Position numbers and translations under genes: made by a program | Part shown: one piece after another, positions 32,420 to 42,217 of the stretch | Position numbering within the stretch: position 1 is the stretch's first letter | Layout: every line of letters starts with the position of its first letter | Assembly (NCBI GenBank): GCA_948468385.1 | Contig: CAOKHZ010000007.1 | Span: 1 to 64,000 of the forward strand | From: an uncultured Faecalicatena sp. | GTDB lineage: Bacteria > Bacillota > Clostridia > Lachnospirales > Lachnospiraceae | Length of the DNA: 64,000 nt | Direction of reading: 5' to 3' | Notes under the pieces: generated by a model | What the model saw: the letters and a program-made list of their open reading frames with translations, nothing else | The model's database searches: none | What the model was told of the DNA's origin: nothing

Positions 32420-34678
32420 TCACTCGCCATCCAACTCAATATATCCATTTACCTCCGGCTCTTCTTCCGGCCTGATTATCTCAGACTCCTGCACCGGCCG
32501 CCCGTTCGACCCCAATACAATGTCGTCAATCTTTTCAAACGTCTTCAACCGGTACGAGACAATCGTGTTGCCCGCCACCAAATACAAGCGTTCTCCTGCG
32601 TACAAGGCACGAACGTCACTGGAAAGTCCTAGCAAATCCCGACTAAACAAACACTCGAACCCGTTTTCCCCATAGGCAAAGAAATAATAATTCGCCCCGT
32701 CGCCATAGGCGTTCAATCCAATCAAATTCTTTTTCACGTCCACGAACGCCGCCTTGTAATTATACGTGACGTCCGTCGAGTAGGTGCCTTCCAGCACGTA
32801 CTTGTGCGCTTCCTTCACGTTTGCCGGATCGGAGATGTCAAACATGGACAGCTTCACACCGTTCGTCGTCATGCCCTCCTCGTCCACGTCCATACCGATC
32901 CCCAAAAGTTTCCCATCCCCATACGGGTGCAGGTAATCCGAAAATCCAGGAATCTTCAGCTCGCCGATGATTTTGGGGTTCTCCGGGTCAGACAAGTCCA
33001 CCGAAAACAACGGATCCGTCTCACGGAATGTCACGAAATACCCCGCGTCACCCATGAACCGGGCAGAGTATACCCTCTCGTCCTCGGCCAGCCCTTCGAT
33101 TCGCGCCAGCTCTTTCAAATTCTCGTCCAACACGTAAAGCGAATTGCTGTCTTGCTCTTCCCGTGACGTTTCCGTATCTTCCGCAATCCTCGCCCCTTCC
33201 ATGGACCGCGGCATGATTCCCTGCCAAAGCGGCATGATGCCGTCATCGTCATATGACACGATTGGGCGCACCGTCGTCACCAGCCGCAGATTTCCCTCGT
33301 ACTCGTCAATGCAAAACGAGTCATTTATCGTTCCTTCCACGTCCGTCTGGCTTACCGCTGACAACTTTCCGTCCTTATAGGCAATCTTTCGCAGGTTCGT
33401 CTGCGACACGCGCACCTCGCCCCTCTTGGAATCCTCGCCGGAAGATTCCTTCTGTGTATAAGAATTTTCACAGACGTAAATATTTTCCCCGCTCACGTAG
33501 CACAAGTCCGTGTCACCAAAAATCGCCTTGTTATCCGTCACCTCGTCTGGATTTTCTAACGAAAAGGACGAAACCACCAAATACTTCCTCGCCGTGTCAA
33601 GCATCGGCAAATACACGTCCCCCGCGTCAATCTTCTGATTTTCCACCACCGGCACGAAGCCGTCCTCGTATGACCGCGCCACTTCGTAATCCGCATAATA
33701 ATTGCTGAACAAGTACACATATCCGTCCTTAATCCGGGTCGTATAATAGTGCCCGCTCTGGGTAATCTTTCCAATGCTTTTCGGACTGGACGCATCACCG
33801 ACGTCAAACGTCTCCGCAACCGCATACGTCCGATATCTGGCATATTCTCCCTCGCCTTCCTGGCGGCTTTCCGTGTAAGTCACGATCAAACGACCGTCCT
33901 GCAAATACATTTCTCCCACGCTCACCTCGTCGTCAAGCACGATTTCACCCAATTCCTCCATCTCGTCCTGCTCGATTCCGATGATTTCCACTCGTTTCCC
34001 ATTAAGAACGTACAAACGCTTCCCGTCCGTCTTCACGATGTCCGCTTCGGCCACGTCCTCCTCGCGGGTATTCGTGTCTGAATAATCAACCTCCGCGCTC
34101 TCCTGCCTCGCGCTATTGTTATCGACGTTTTGAAAGACCTCGCCGCCATCGGCCGACTTGGCATCATCCATCACGGACTCTTCCGTGAACATTTTCGCCC
34201 CGCCTGAGAATGCACCGTCTTCCGAGAACACGCCGCCAAGAAAGCCTGAATTTATCTCCAGATCCGTCTCGTAGCTTTGCCGTGCCTCTTGCTCCGCCTT
34301 GATATATTGATAAACCTCGTCATAATCTTCCGCCGTGCGAACGGCATTTTTGCTCCCGGACGCCTGAGCGGCCGTCTCCGCGCCCGCCGCGCCGCCTTCG
34401 GCCGACGACTCCTTCGTATCGCCATCGGCAACCACTCGCTCCGCATCATAATGTCCCGGGGTAAACGCATCGTAGATTATGCCGCCCGCGATTCCTATGA
34501 CCAAGACAAAGCACGCCGCTGCCGCGATTCTCATATAATGTATGGGTCTCATCCCCTTTTTCTTCTTCGCCTCGGACAACCTCTTCTCCACCGCCTCCGG
34601 CTTCAAAGACTCCGGTATTTCCAAATCCCTCGTCTGCTCTTGTATTTTATTCTTCAAATTGATCTCGTCAAAACTCAT
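32420..34678 (-). CDS. membrane-anchored beta-propeller protein, likely partner of the ECF sigma factor
   Basis: A 752-residue protein: about 47 cytoplasmic residues, one membrane helix (IAAAACFVLVIGIAGGIIY), a low-complexity Ala/Ser/Asp linker and a large C-terminal domain. The repeats of that domain (KSIGKITQSGHYYTTRIKDGYVYLFS; DGRLIVTY) belong to the secreted beta-propeller family distantly related to WD40. It directly follows an ECF sigma gene, so the cytoplasmic head plausibly holds the sigma factor while the propeller senses outside conditions. The ATG at 34678 follows AAGGAG. Confidence 0.75.
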   Translation of the reverse strand: MSFDEINLKNKIQEQTRDLEIPESLKPEAVEKRLSEAKKKKGMRPIHYMRIAAAACFVLVIGIAGGIIYDAFTPGHYDAERVVADGDTKESSAEGGAAGAETAAQASGSKNAVRTAEDYDEVYQYIKAEQEARQSYETDLEINSGFLGGVFSEDGAFSGGAKMFTEESVMDDAKSADGGEVFQNVDNNSARQESAEVDYSDTNTREEDVAEADIVKTDGKRLYVLNGKRVEIIGIEQDEMEELGEIVLDDEVSVGEMYLQDGRLIVTYTESRQEGEGEYARYRTYAVAETFDVGDASSPKSIGKITQSGHYYTTRIKDGYVYLFSNYYADYEVARSYEDGFVPVVENQKIDAGDVYLPMLDTARKYLVVSSFSLENPDEVTDNKAIFGDTDLCYVSGENIYVCENSYTQKESSGEDSKRGEVRVSQTNLRKIAYKDGKLSAVSQTDVEGTINDSFCIDEYEGNLRLVTTVRPIVSYDDDGIMPLWQGIMPRSMEGARIAEDTETSREEQDSNSLYVLDENLKELARIEGLAEDERVYSARFMGDAGYFVTFRETDPLFSVDLSDPENPKIIGELKIPGFSDYLHPYGDGKLLGIGMDVDEEGMTTNGVKLSMFDISDPANVKEAHKYVLEGTYSTDVTYNYKAAFVDVKKNLIGLNAYGDGANYYFFAYGENGFECLFSRDLLGLSSDVRALYAGERLYLVAGNTIVSYRLKTFEKIDDIVLGSNGRPVQESEIIRPEEEPEVNGYIELDGE

Positions 34679-34797
34679 AACATGCAACTCCTTTCCTTAC
34701 GTCATATGACTCCCCTGCCGAAACGGCCAACTTTCACTTGTCGCCATCCTCACGCATTTCGCCTCGCCGGCATGGCCAGCTTCCGCTTATCGCCATC

Positions 34798-35322
34798 TCA
34801 CGCCAGCATCTGCCGCAGCCGTCCCAACGCGCGGCTCTTGCGCGAACGCACGGTGGCCGCGTTCATGCCCAGCGCGTCGCTGATTTCATCGCTTGAATAG
34901 CCGCCCAGCACCGACCACCCGACAATCAGGCGATCCTTCGCCTCCAATGAAAGAAACGCTTCCCGCACGTCCTGCGTTCGCGCAAAATCCGGTTCCCCCG
35001 CCGTCAAATCTTCCGTCAAGTCTTCTGACAACTCCTCGTTATATTCACGCCCGCACAATCTCTTACGGCACTGGTTCGCCAATATCTTAAACATCCAACT
35101 GCGAAACGATTCCTCCTTCCGCAGTTTCCCGATGTTTTCAAAGGCAGCCACCACGGCATCCCCGACCGCGTCTTCCGCGTCCTGCTGCTGATTCATCATA
35201 TAATAAGCAAATTTGTACAAATCCTTGTAAATCTTCGCATACAATTCTGAAAACGCCTTCGTGTCTCCCCGTTTTGCTCGACGAATCAATGCCAATTCCG
35301 GTGTTCCCTCATAATTATACAT
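34798..35322 (-). CDS. ECF RNA polymerase sigma factor (A)
   Basis: A 174-residue sigma-70 family protein with region 2 (ELYAKIYKDLYKFAYYMMNQQQDAEDAVGDAVVAAF; SFRSWMFKILANQCR) and region 4 (LSLEAKDRLIVGWSVLGGYSSDEISDALGMNAATVRSRKSRALGRLR). No region 1 or 3, as expected for the extracytoplasmic-function group. The downstream membrane beta-propeller is the likely anti-sigma partner. An AAC/CGAC-type promoter upstream suggests autoregulation. Confidence 0.88.
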   Translation of the reverse strand: MYNYEGTPELALIRRAKRGDTKAFSELYAKIYKDLYKFAYYMMNQQQDAEDAVGDAVVAAFENIGKLRKEESFRSWMFKILANQCRKRLCGREYNEELSEDLTEDLTAGEPDFARTQDVREAFLSLEAKDRLIVGWSVLGGYSSDEISDALGMNAATVRSRKSRALGRLRQMLA

Positions 35323-35370
35323 CCGTGCTCACCACCTTTACGTTTCTTCTGAAAGCTTTCATACTTACTA

Positions 35371-35397
35371 GAGTCGCCGATTTATGATTTTGTTGCA
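35371..35397 (-). promoter_or_regulatory. candidate ECF-type autoregulated promoter
   Basis: On the minus strand TGCAAC (35397-35392), a 15-base spacer and CGACTC (35376-35371), about 48 bases before the sigma start. The AAC -35 and CGA-containing -10 are typical of ECF sigma promoters rather than sigma-A. Confidence 0.5.
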
Positions 35398-35492
35398 TGT
35401 CATTTAATTTTTTTAATTAAAAAGTTCATTTAACGCTATTATTCACGGAGCTGGCCGTGCGCCCGGTTAGGCCGTGAATTGCAACCATTTAA

Positions 35493-35531
35493 CCGTAAAA
35501 AAGGAAAGATTTCTCTTTCCTTTTTTTACGG
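35493..35531. terminator. bidirectional terminator after the aconitase-like gene
   Basis: A long hairpin CCGTAAAAAAGGAAAG / CTTTCCTTTTTTTACGG with a short loop, A and T runs built into the stem. Confidence 0.8.
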
Positions 35532-35539
35532 CGGTATAC

Positions 35540-37804
35540 CTATCCTCTATAATAATTAATCAGGCATCCTTTCAAAATAATCTCCCTCTCGGTATCGGTC
35601 ATCTCCCCAAGCTGCAATTCAATTTCGGTCAATCCCTCGCCGACCACGTAGGCCTTCACCTCGCTCGCCTTGCTTTCCACGGCCTTTTTCACGCCCGGCA
35701 CGAAAATATAATCCCCGTTCTTAAATGGCAACGCCGTATGCTCGGCTTTCGTCAAGAATGGCAGCATGCCCCAGTTAATCAAATTGGAACGATAACGCTT
35801 GGTCGCATATTCATTGGCAATGTTCGCCCAGCCTCCCAACACCTTCTGGCAAGAGGCCGCCTGCTCACGCGCTGAACCGTCACCCGGCTTCACCGCGAAA
35901 ATCGTGCTGCCAACACCAAGGTTGCCTTTTCCGACGTTCGGATACTCTTTTTGAATTTTCTCCATCACCGGCTTCAACTCCTCAAGCACATCTAATGGGC
36001 AGTTTCCCGCCTCGATGGCTTTCTGTGCCGCCTGCACCTCCTTCGCCCGCCCGACATAGGCCGGATCCTTTCTGGAAAGGGCGAATTCCGCCAGTCCCAA
36101 CGGATTTGAACGGTAAGAGGAAGTCTCGCCGGACGGAATCAGCTCGTCCGTCGTCGTCACCGGGTCATGAATCTCGGAAACTACCTTCAACACCAAATTC
36201 TCCGGCAACGCGCTCATCGCCGGCCAATCCTTGATGTTCGGCCCGAACTGGATTTTCACGGAGCTGTCGGCCACGCCCTTGCTGTCAAAGACACGGTTCG
36301 CGTAAATACTGCCGTCAAAATGATATTTCTTGCCAGTGTACTCCACGTCGACCGCCGTCGCTGGTGTCAAAAAGCCCTTATTCGCCGCCGTCGCCGCAAT
36401 GGAACGGGCATCCATCAACGCCACGGAAGAAATCTGGCCGCTCTGCAGCTTCGAACCCTCGCGGTTCGGGAAGTTCCGGGTGGAATGGCGAATCGAGAAC
36501 GCGTTGTTCGCCGGAGTGTCGCCTGCGCCGAAGCACGGCCCGCAAAACGCCGTCTTCACGATGGTTCCCGCCGCCAAAAGGTCGGCCACCGCTCCATTTT
36601 TCACCAGTTCCAGATAAATCGGCGTGCTCGCGGGATACACGCTGAACGTAAACGCGTCCGCGCCGATGTACTTGCCCTTGATAATGTCCGCCGCCGCGCA
36701 AATATTTTCAAAGCCGCCGCCCGCGCAACCGGCGATGATTCCCTGCTCCACATAAAATTTCCCGTCCACGACCTTGTCTTGCAAGGAATACTCCACCGCG
36801 CCGTCCAGGCTGACCAGTGCCTTTTGCTCCACGTCATGCAGTATGTCCTTCAAATTCGCGTTCAATTCATCAATCGTATATACATTTGAAGGATGGAACG
36901 GCATCGCGATCATCGGCTTGATTTCGCTCAAATTCACATAAACCATGCCGTCGTAATATGTACACTCGCCCGGCGCCAGTTCCTTGTAATCCTCGACACG
37001 TCCGTGAATCTCGTAAAATTCCTTGATTTTCTCGTCCGTCTTCCAGATGGAGGACAGACACGTCGTCTCCGTGGTCATCACGTCCACGCCAATCCGGAAG
37101 TCCGCACTTAGCTTCTCCACGCCTGGTCCTACGAACTCCATCACCTTGTTATTTACATAGCCGTTCTTAAAGGTCGCCCCGATAATCGCCAACGCCACGT
37201 CCTGGGGACCCACGCCCTTCATCGGCTCGCCGTCCAGATAAATGGCAATCACGCCCGGCATCTTGATATCATACGTCTTGTTCAAAAGCTGCTTCACCAG
37301 CTCGGGACCACCCTCGCCCATCGCCATCGTGCCAAGCGCGCCATAGCGCGTGTGGCTGTCCGAACCAAGGATCATCCTTCCGCCGCCCGCGAGCATCTCC
37401 CGCGCGTACTGGTGTATGACGGCCTGATGCGGCGGTACATAAACGCCGCCATATTTCTTCGCGCACGTCAGGCCAAACATGTGGTCATCCTCGTTAATCG
37501 TACCGCCCACCGCGCACAACGAATTGTGGCAGTTCGTCAGCACGTAAGGAATCGGGAACTTCTCAAGCCCAGAAGCCCGGGCCGTCTGGATGATGCCCAC
37601 GAACGTGATATCGTGCGACGTCAGCTTGTCAAACTTAATCTGCAATTTCTCCATGTTGCCGGAAGTATTGTGCGCTTCCAAAATACGGTACGCCATCGTA
37701 TTCTTGGCCGCCTCGGCCCTCTCAAGCGGCACTTGTACGCCGCCCTCCTCCACGATTTGCGTTCCATTCAACAAATAAACACCTTTTTCATATAATTTCA
37801 TCAT
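35540..37804 (-). CDS. aconitase-superfamily hydratase (YbhJ-like)
   Basis: A 754-residue protein with both aconitase halves. Three cluster cysteines are in place: IIAGCAGGG near residue 360 and [11 protein letters not shown] about 60 residues later. The C-terminal swivel domain contains [20 protein letters not shown] and [26 protein letters not shown]. Size and sequence resemble the YbhJ-type hydratase group more than classic AcnA. Citrate/isocitrate activity is therefore plausible but not certain. AAGGAGG lies 6 bases before the ATG. It is followed by a strong terminator and is preceded by the FHA gene. Confidence 0.78.
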   Translation of the reverse strand: MMKLYEKGVYLLNGTQIVEEGGVQVPLERAEAAKNTMAYRILEAHNTSGNMEKLQIKFDKLTSHDITFVGIIQTARASGLEKFPIPYVLTNCHNSLCAVGGTINEDDHMFGLTCAKKYGGVYVPPHQAVIHQYAREMLAGGGRMILGSDSHTRYGALGTMAMGEGGPELVKQLLNKTYDIKMPGVIAIYLDGEPMKGVGPQDVALAIIGATFKNGYVNNKVMEFVGPGVEKLSADFRIGVDVMTTETTCLSSIWKTDEKIKEFYEIHGRVEDYKELAPGECTYYDGMVYVNLSEIKPMIAMPFHPSNVYTIDELNANLKDILHDVEQKALVSLDGAVEYSLQDKVVDGKFYVEQGIIAGCAGGGFENICAAADIIKGKYIGADAFTFSVYPASTPIYLELVKNGAVADLLAAGTIVKTAFCGPCFGAGDTPANNAFSIRHSTRNFPNREGSKLQSGQISSVALMDARSIAATAANKGFLTPATAVDVEYTGKKYHFDGSIYANRVFDSKGVADSSVKIQFGPNIKDWPAMSALPENLVLKVVSEIHDPVTTTDELIPSGETSSYRSNPLGLAEFALSRKDPAYVGRAKEVQAAQKAIEAGNCPLDVLEELKPVMEKIQKEYPNVGKGNLGVGSTIFAVKPGDGSAREQAASCQKVLGGWANIANEYATKRYRSNLINWGMLPFLTKAEHTALPFKNGDYIFVPGVKKAVESKASEVKAYVVGEGLTEIELQLGEMTDTEREIILKGCLINYYRG

Positions 37805-37850
37805 CTAAATCCTCCTTGCTTCTAGCCTGGCTACATACAATATAACTTCC

Positions 37851-38525
37851 TTAATCTCTTTCCCGCAAAATCTTCTTCACCTCGATCTGCGTCTCACCAA
37901 TCCGAATCACGTCCTCCTTCTGAAGCAGAACCGCTTCGTTTAAACGTTCCTCGTTCAAAAACGTCCCGTTCGTCGACCCCAAATCCTCCAAATACAACTT
38001 GCCATCCTTATTGACAATCACACAATGATGCTTGGACACCTTTGGATCCCCCTCCACCGTCAGGAAATACTCGAACTCAGGATCATCCTTTGCCCGACCG
38101 ATTCCGACCGTGTCATAAAACTGGTACGTGTACTTCTCCCATGTATCCAAATTCTCCATGAGAATGCGCCACTGCCGTCGTACCGGCCTTGACGCGCGCC
38201 TTTGTTCCGGCTCGTCGTCATAATCGTAATCGTCACGCCGCCCTCTTCCCGGCTCGTCGTCATAGCCATCCCCGTAATCGTCACGTCGCCTTCTCCCCGG
38301 CCCGTCATCATAGTCATCATAGTCATCCTCGTAATCGTCGTCACGCCGCCTTCTTCCCGGCTCCCGTCCTTCCGGCCCATTCCTCCGCCGCGGCCGGTCA
38401 TAGTCATCCGAATCACGTCCTCCAATCCCATACTGGCTCTTCACCGCCAACACACACTGGAAAATCAAAAATGCCGAAGCCGCCAACAATACAATCATAA
38501 CAATCCAAAACAGCATAAATTTCAC
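37851..38525 (-). CDS. membrane-anchored FHA-domain protein with acidic/arginine repeats
   Basis: A 224-residue protein: an N-terminal membrane helix (MLFWIVMIVLLAASAFLIFQ), then a low-complexity region of imperfect 'RRRDDYxDxYDDEPGR' units (about residues 45-110), then an FHA domain. FHA hallmarks are VGIGRAKDDPEF, KVSKHHCVI and DLGSTNGTFLN, so it should bind phosphothreonine peptides. The kinase partner is not in the window. It sits 46 bases upstream of the aconitase gene on the same strand. Confidence 0.8.
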   Translation of the reverse strand: MKFMLFWIVMIVLLAASAFLIFQCVLAVKSQYGIGGRDSDDYDRPRRRNGPEGREPGRRRRDDDYEDDYDDYDDGPGRRRRDDYGDGYDDEPGRGRRDDYDYDDEPEQRRASRPVRRQWRILMENLDTWEKYTYQFYDTVGIGRAKDDPEFEYFLTVEGDPKVSKHHCVIVNKDGKLYLEDLGSTNGTFLNEERLNEAVLLQKEDVIRIGETQIEVKKILRERD

Positions 38526-38561
38526 TCCTTATGAAGCTTGTCTATCAAGCTTTTCATCTTA

Positions 38562-38659
38562 TGAAAAATTCTTCTTATAAGAAATTCTTCTTATGAGAAA
38601 TTCTTCTTAATGAGAAATTCTTCTTATCGAGAAATTCTTCTTATCGAGAAATTCTTCTA
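38562..38659. repeat. six tandem ~17-base AT-rich units
   Basis: Units of GAAATTCTTCTTATGA type are repeated head to tail upstream of the FHA gene, preceded by an AAGCTTG/CAAGCTT hairpin at about 38533-38552. The 38526-38851 gap contains these repeats and two terminators and no gene. Confidence 0.7.
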
Positions 38660-38731
38660 AAATAAAAAATTTCGCCTTTTGACCCTACATCATTTTATCA
38701 GACATGCCGCCAGATAACAACCCCAAATCAG

Positions 38732-38824
38732 AAAAAAGACGTTACAAGTCACACACCACGTTGGCGCGTGTGACTTGTAACAAAAAAGACACCTCGTGCA
38801 TCCTCTCTCGAAAATGCACGAGGT
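38732..38824 (-). terminator. two tandem terminators behind the pgi remnant
   Basis: On the minus strand, hairpin ACCTCGTGCA / TGCACGAGGT is followed by GTCTTTTTT. Immediately after comes a 14-bp hairpin GTTACAAGTCACAC / GTGTGACTTGTAAC, also followed by GTCTTTTTT. Intact terminators behind a broken gene are relics of the original pgi unit. Confidence 0.75.
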
Positions 38825-38851
38825 ATCCTCATGATTAAGTCATGCTTACCA

Positions 38852-39610
38852 TCATTCCAGACGTTTCTGAAGCTCTTCCCGCTTCGCTTCATATTCCGGC
38901 TTGCCGAGTAAGACGAACATGTTCTTCTTGTAGCTCTCCACTCCTGGCTGATTGAACGGGTTCACGCCGAGCAAATGCCCGCTCGCACCACAAGCAAACT
39001 CAAAGAAAGAACAAAGAGTCCGGCTTGCCGGACTCTCGCGCCGGAGCGCGGCTGCGTGAGCAGCCATTTTCCTTAGGCGCGAAGTGCGCATCCCCCGGAG
39101 GTTTTTTTGTCATGGGGAACGAAGTTTCCTATGACACAAAAAATTGTCCCAGACAATACGTGTTCCGCCCTAAAATCTTCACCATCAGATTCAGCACGCT
39201 GCCGTACGTACCAACATCGTGGCATTCATGACACTCTCATTTATAAAATCAACGGTCTTTCTGGTTCTTTCTCTCGCTCTCCCCGTACAACTGTTTTCAC
39301 CATTCCGACACGTAATGTAAACTTGGCTCATAATTAGCCAGCACTTCAATGGTGTTTCCCTTACGGATGAGAATATTGCGCACAGCCACATGCTTTAGCG
39401 CGTCATTTTCTGCGAACTCATTTTCCAAAGGCCGCCCCTCTTCCTGCCATACTTCCTCTCCAAACTCCCTTTAAACACACGGAAGGCAATGGCCGGTTCC
39501 GACATCGTTCCCCGACTTGGAAATCATATTGATGGAGAAGTCCCGCTCTCCTACCATCCTTGCCCCCAGGTGGGAACCGCCGATGCCGCCCTGCTTCCAT
39601 GATACCAAAT
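38852..39610 (-). pseudogene. pgi: decayed glucose-6-phosphate isomerase gene
   Basis: Pgi pieces are scattered over all frames on the minus strand. They include GGIGGSHLGAR with RDFSINMISKSG (around 39600-39500), [17 protein letters not shown] after a frameshift, [14 protein letters not shown]-stop-KQLYGESE (around 39330-39270), and the intact C-terminus [22 protein letters not shown] (39008-38852). The N-terminal part and a large internal section are gone. About 150 bases of unrelated, hairpin-rich DNA (39009-39160) lie between the last two pieces. A functional pgi must be elsewhere if glycolysis is intact. Confidence 0.8.
39010..39036. repeat. 19-base interspersed repeat, copy B, with hairpin
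   Basis: AACAAAGAGTCCGGCTTGC matches 23242-23260 exactly. Here it continues into a perfect inverted repeat, AGAGTCCGG-CTTG-CCGGACTCT (39015-39036). Confidence 0.6.
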
Positions 39611-39623
39611 TGCCACCCGACTA

Positions 39624-40625
39624 TTAAGCAAGAAATTCCTCTAAAATCTGGCGCAATTGTTCTTCCCTCACGGAGGGCTGCTCCTCCTTATATGTAGGCC
39701 GATCCGCGCGATACAATTCGTCGCCCTCCCCACGGTAGCCCTGGCGCGCACTCTGGCTTTTCCTATTCGCCTCCGCCTGGTACGACCGTTGGGAGCTTAA
39801 GACCCTTCCGGCAACACTTTCCTCCCCCTCGCCCGGATGGGACGCCCCCCTTCCCTCGGCCGACGATTCTGCCTGTGCGGTTTTTCCCTTGACCGCCTTT
39901 CGAAACACCGGGCTCACCGTACCGCCCTTTGCACTCTTACGCGGTTCTCCTTCTATATTAATAGAAAGTTCTGGAGACGCTGTTTCCTGATTTACCCCGT
40001 CCGGCCTGACCGCTTGTATGGGACTGTCGCTTTTAACGGCTTGCAGGGCACTCTCACCTCCGGCAGTACGAATCACGTCAATCTGTTCCCGTTCGGACGA
40101 ACGATTCTTGCGATAACGCAACATGCTGGTATTTTCCAGATAATCCACCATATAGTTTTTCACGGCTTCAATCTTATAAGGCTCGTCCGACAACTGGCTG
40201 ATGACGTACAACGCGATCATTTCGCCCGCACCCACCATCAGGTATTGGTACACTTCCTCGCAGATTCCATTCGTGACGTACCAGAAAAACGCCCCTATCA
40301 CCGCCAAGATTCCCGCAAACCAAACCGATTGGAGTTCCAATTGCCTCCATGTATGGATGCGGAACAGAAAGCTTCGGTATTCATATATGTATTTCTCCAC
40401 AAAAACCCGTGTATTTTCCACTTTATCATGCAGCATACAAGCATGCTCGTATTTTGCCCGCACCAGCTTTATCAATTTATGCGTACTCTTTGACATACTG
40501 GACGCAGCCGTAAGAAGACGGCGCAAAGTAAGATGATTGGCCACTTTCGCCATCACGCCGATGACACCGACGAATACCATCATATAGTAAACGATGTTGG
40601 TGCCGGTCACTACTTCTTGAATCAT
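39624..40625 (-). CDS. membrane protein of unknown function
   Basis: A 333-residue protein I do not recognise. It has an N-terminal membrane helix (YYMMVFVGVIGVMAKVA), a central helical cytoplasmic region, two more membrane helices (VWFAGILAVIGAFFWYVTN; YQYLMVGAGEMIALYVISQ) and a C-terminal low-complexity tail rich in Ser, Glu, Arg and Gln (about residues 190-333). The ATG at 40625 follows GAGGAGG by 9 bases and is preferred over a start 42 codons upstream. A TATAAT (40690-40685, minus strand) lies about 60 bases upstream. Confidence 0.65.
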   Translation of the reverse strand: MIQEVVTGTNIVYYMMVFVGVIGVMAKVANHLTLRRLLTAASSMSKSTHKLIKLVRAKYEHACMLHDKVENTRVFVEKYIYEYRSFLFRIHTWRQLELQSVWFAGILAVIGAFFWYVTNGICEEVYQYLMVGAGEMIALYVISQLSDEPYKIEAVKNYMVDYLENTSMLRYRKNRSSEREQIDVIRTAGGESALQAVKSDSPIQAVRPDGVNQETASPELSINIEGEPRKSAKGGTVSPVFRKAVKGKTAQAESSAEGRGASHPGEGEESVAGRVLSSQRSYQAEANRKSQSARQGYRGEGDELYRADRPTYKEEQPSVREEQLRQILEEFLA

Positions 40626-41194
40626 AACGAAATCCTCCTCGCTTTGAGTTGTTACACAATAATCCGGATTGTGTTGAGCCCTATTATAGCCCAAACTTTG
40701 GCAAATGTCCTCAAAAACCGTTCTACAAATTTCTACAGCCAGGGCAAACAAACGCCTTGTCCGCCTTACTTAAAAAAGCTTAAAACACCGCGTATATCCA
40801 AGGTTTTTCCCCTCAACCTAAAGCCACGAAATCACTTTAACCCACCTTGTAAAAGCCCGCCCTCGACATGTCATGTCGAGGAACCTTTTGTCGAAAAATT
40901 CATGCCGATAAATCCAGCAAATTATTGGTTGCCATTCCCTCCATTTTGTGCTACTATACCCTCAAAGCATATTTTCGTTTGTGAACCATTCCAAGGCTCT
41001 TGGCCTTCCGTAATTCAGAAAATCAGAAAATCCATGCTTTTCATCACACCATTTTAACAAAAGCAGGAGGTTCTGAACGCCTGAACGGACGAATTCTCCT
41101 GCCATAGGCAAGCCGGTCACGTTCGCTCGGATGAAAAAGATTTCACCAAGCCGCACGTGACCATGCTCGCACCAAAAAACAAGGAGGATAATGA
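40626..41194. other. intergenic region with palindrome, promoter and structured leader
   Basis: No gene is supported here. A perfect palindrome CCTCGACATG-T-CATGTCGAGG lies at 40861-40881. A sigma-A promoter TTGCCA (40929-40934)-17-TACTAT (40952-40957) points at the nuclease gene. The 230-base leader contains GGTCACGT / ACGTGACC arms at about 41116-41162, just before the ribosome-binding site. Confidence 0.5.
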
Positions 41195-42217
41195 ATGGGA
41201 AAGAAAAAGAGGACACCGCAAACGCAAAAAGTACCGCAAGCACAACCACCGAAAAGGGCAAGACAACAGAAACAATTACGCAAACTAAAAAGAACCTACA
41301 AGGATTCGATGTTTCGGGCAATCTTCAAGGAAAAGAAAAATCTTTTAAGTTTGTACAATGCGGTGAACGGAACAAACCACACGAATGAAGACGACTTGGA
41401 GATAAACACGTTGGAAAACGTCATCTACATGAATTATAAGAATGACATTTCGTTCGTAATCAACCTTCACCTATACTTGTATGAACATCAGTCCAGCATC
41501 AATCCAAACATGCCGCTTCGTGATTTGTTTTATGTCACGAAAATCTTACAAGAAATCATGAAAGACGAAGACATTTACAGTTCCACGTTGAAGACCTTCC
41601 CCACGCCGAGGTTCGTGGTTTTCTATAACGGCGTGGAGGAAAAGCCAGATCAATGGGAAGTTCGCTTGTCCGATGCGTTTGCGCAACCAACAAATAATCC
41701 AGAGTTGGAACTGATCGTGACGGTTTTAAACATTAACCTGGGAAAGAGCAAGAAATTAATGGAAGCATGCAAGGTTCTGTACGATTACGCCGTTTTTATT
41801 CAACGGATGCGTGAACGTTCAAAAACCATGACACCTGAAGAGGCGGCAGAACGAACCATTGAGGAATGTATCAAGGAAGACATCCTTGCGGACTTCCTAA
41901 AAGAGCATAAGGCGGAGGCGAAAGACATGTGTCAATGTTTATATGAGTATGATGAAGAAAAACATATAAGGGAAGAGTGCAAAATCGCCAGAGAGACCGG
42001 ATGGAAAGAAGGTTGGTATGGCGGCTGGAAGGGCGGGGAACAACACAAATTAGTGTCTCTTGTATCCAAAAAACTAAGAAAGAACCATACCGTCTCGGAA
42101 ATCGCGGACATGTTGGAAGAAGACACGAACGTCATCCAGCAGATTTACAACATCGCTCGGGAGTTCGCTCCAGATTATGACGAAGAAAAAATAACGAAAC
42201 GGTTAGATGAGTACTAA
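41195..42217 (+). CDS. PD-(D/E)XK nuclease family transposase-type (Rpn-like) protein
   Basis: A 340-residue protein. After a basic tail it has KDSMFRAIFKEKKNLLSLYNAVNGT (residues 36-60), IYMNYKNDISFVI with the acidic residue, and LYEHQSSINPNMPLRDL with the E-x-Q element. These are hallmarks of the PD-(D/E)XK 'transposase' group common in Lachnospiraceae and related to Rpn nucleases. Whether it moves DNA or only cuts it is unknown. AAGGAGG precedes the ATG by 7 bases. Its 3' half is duplicated in tandem; the first copy ends KRLDEY and the second KRLSE, suggesting that the original C-terminus is in the second copy. Confidence 0.78.
   Translation: MGKKKRTPQTQKVPQAQPPKRARQQKQLRKLKRTYKDSMFRAIFKEKKNLLSLYNAVNGTNHTNEDDLEINTLENVIYMNYKNDISFVINLHLYLYEHQSSINPNMPLRDLFYVTKILQEIMKDEDIYSSTLKTFPTPRFVVFYNGVEEKPDQWEVRLSDAFAQPTNNPELELIVTVLNINLGKSKKLMEACKVLYDYAVFIQRMRERSKTMTPEEAAERTIEECIKEDILADFLKEHKAEAKDMCQCLYEYDEEKHIREECKIARETGWKEGWYGGWKGGEQHKLVSLVSKKLRKNHTVSEIADMLEEDTNVIQQIYNIAREFAPDYDEEKITKRLDEY

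Noticed and set aside
38562-38659. CRISPR-like short repeats upstream of the FHA gene
   Set aside because: Units are contiguous without spacers, AT-rich and imperfect, so they are simple tandem repeats.
40962-41321. A minus-strand 119-codon frame before the nuclease gene
   Set aside because: It overlaps the promoter side of the nuclease gene and its coding start on the other strand, and has no good start signal.
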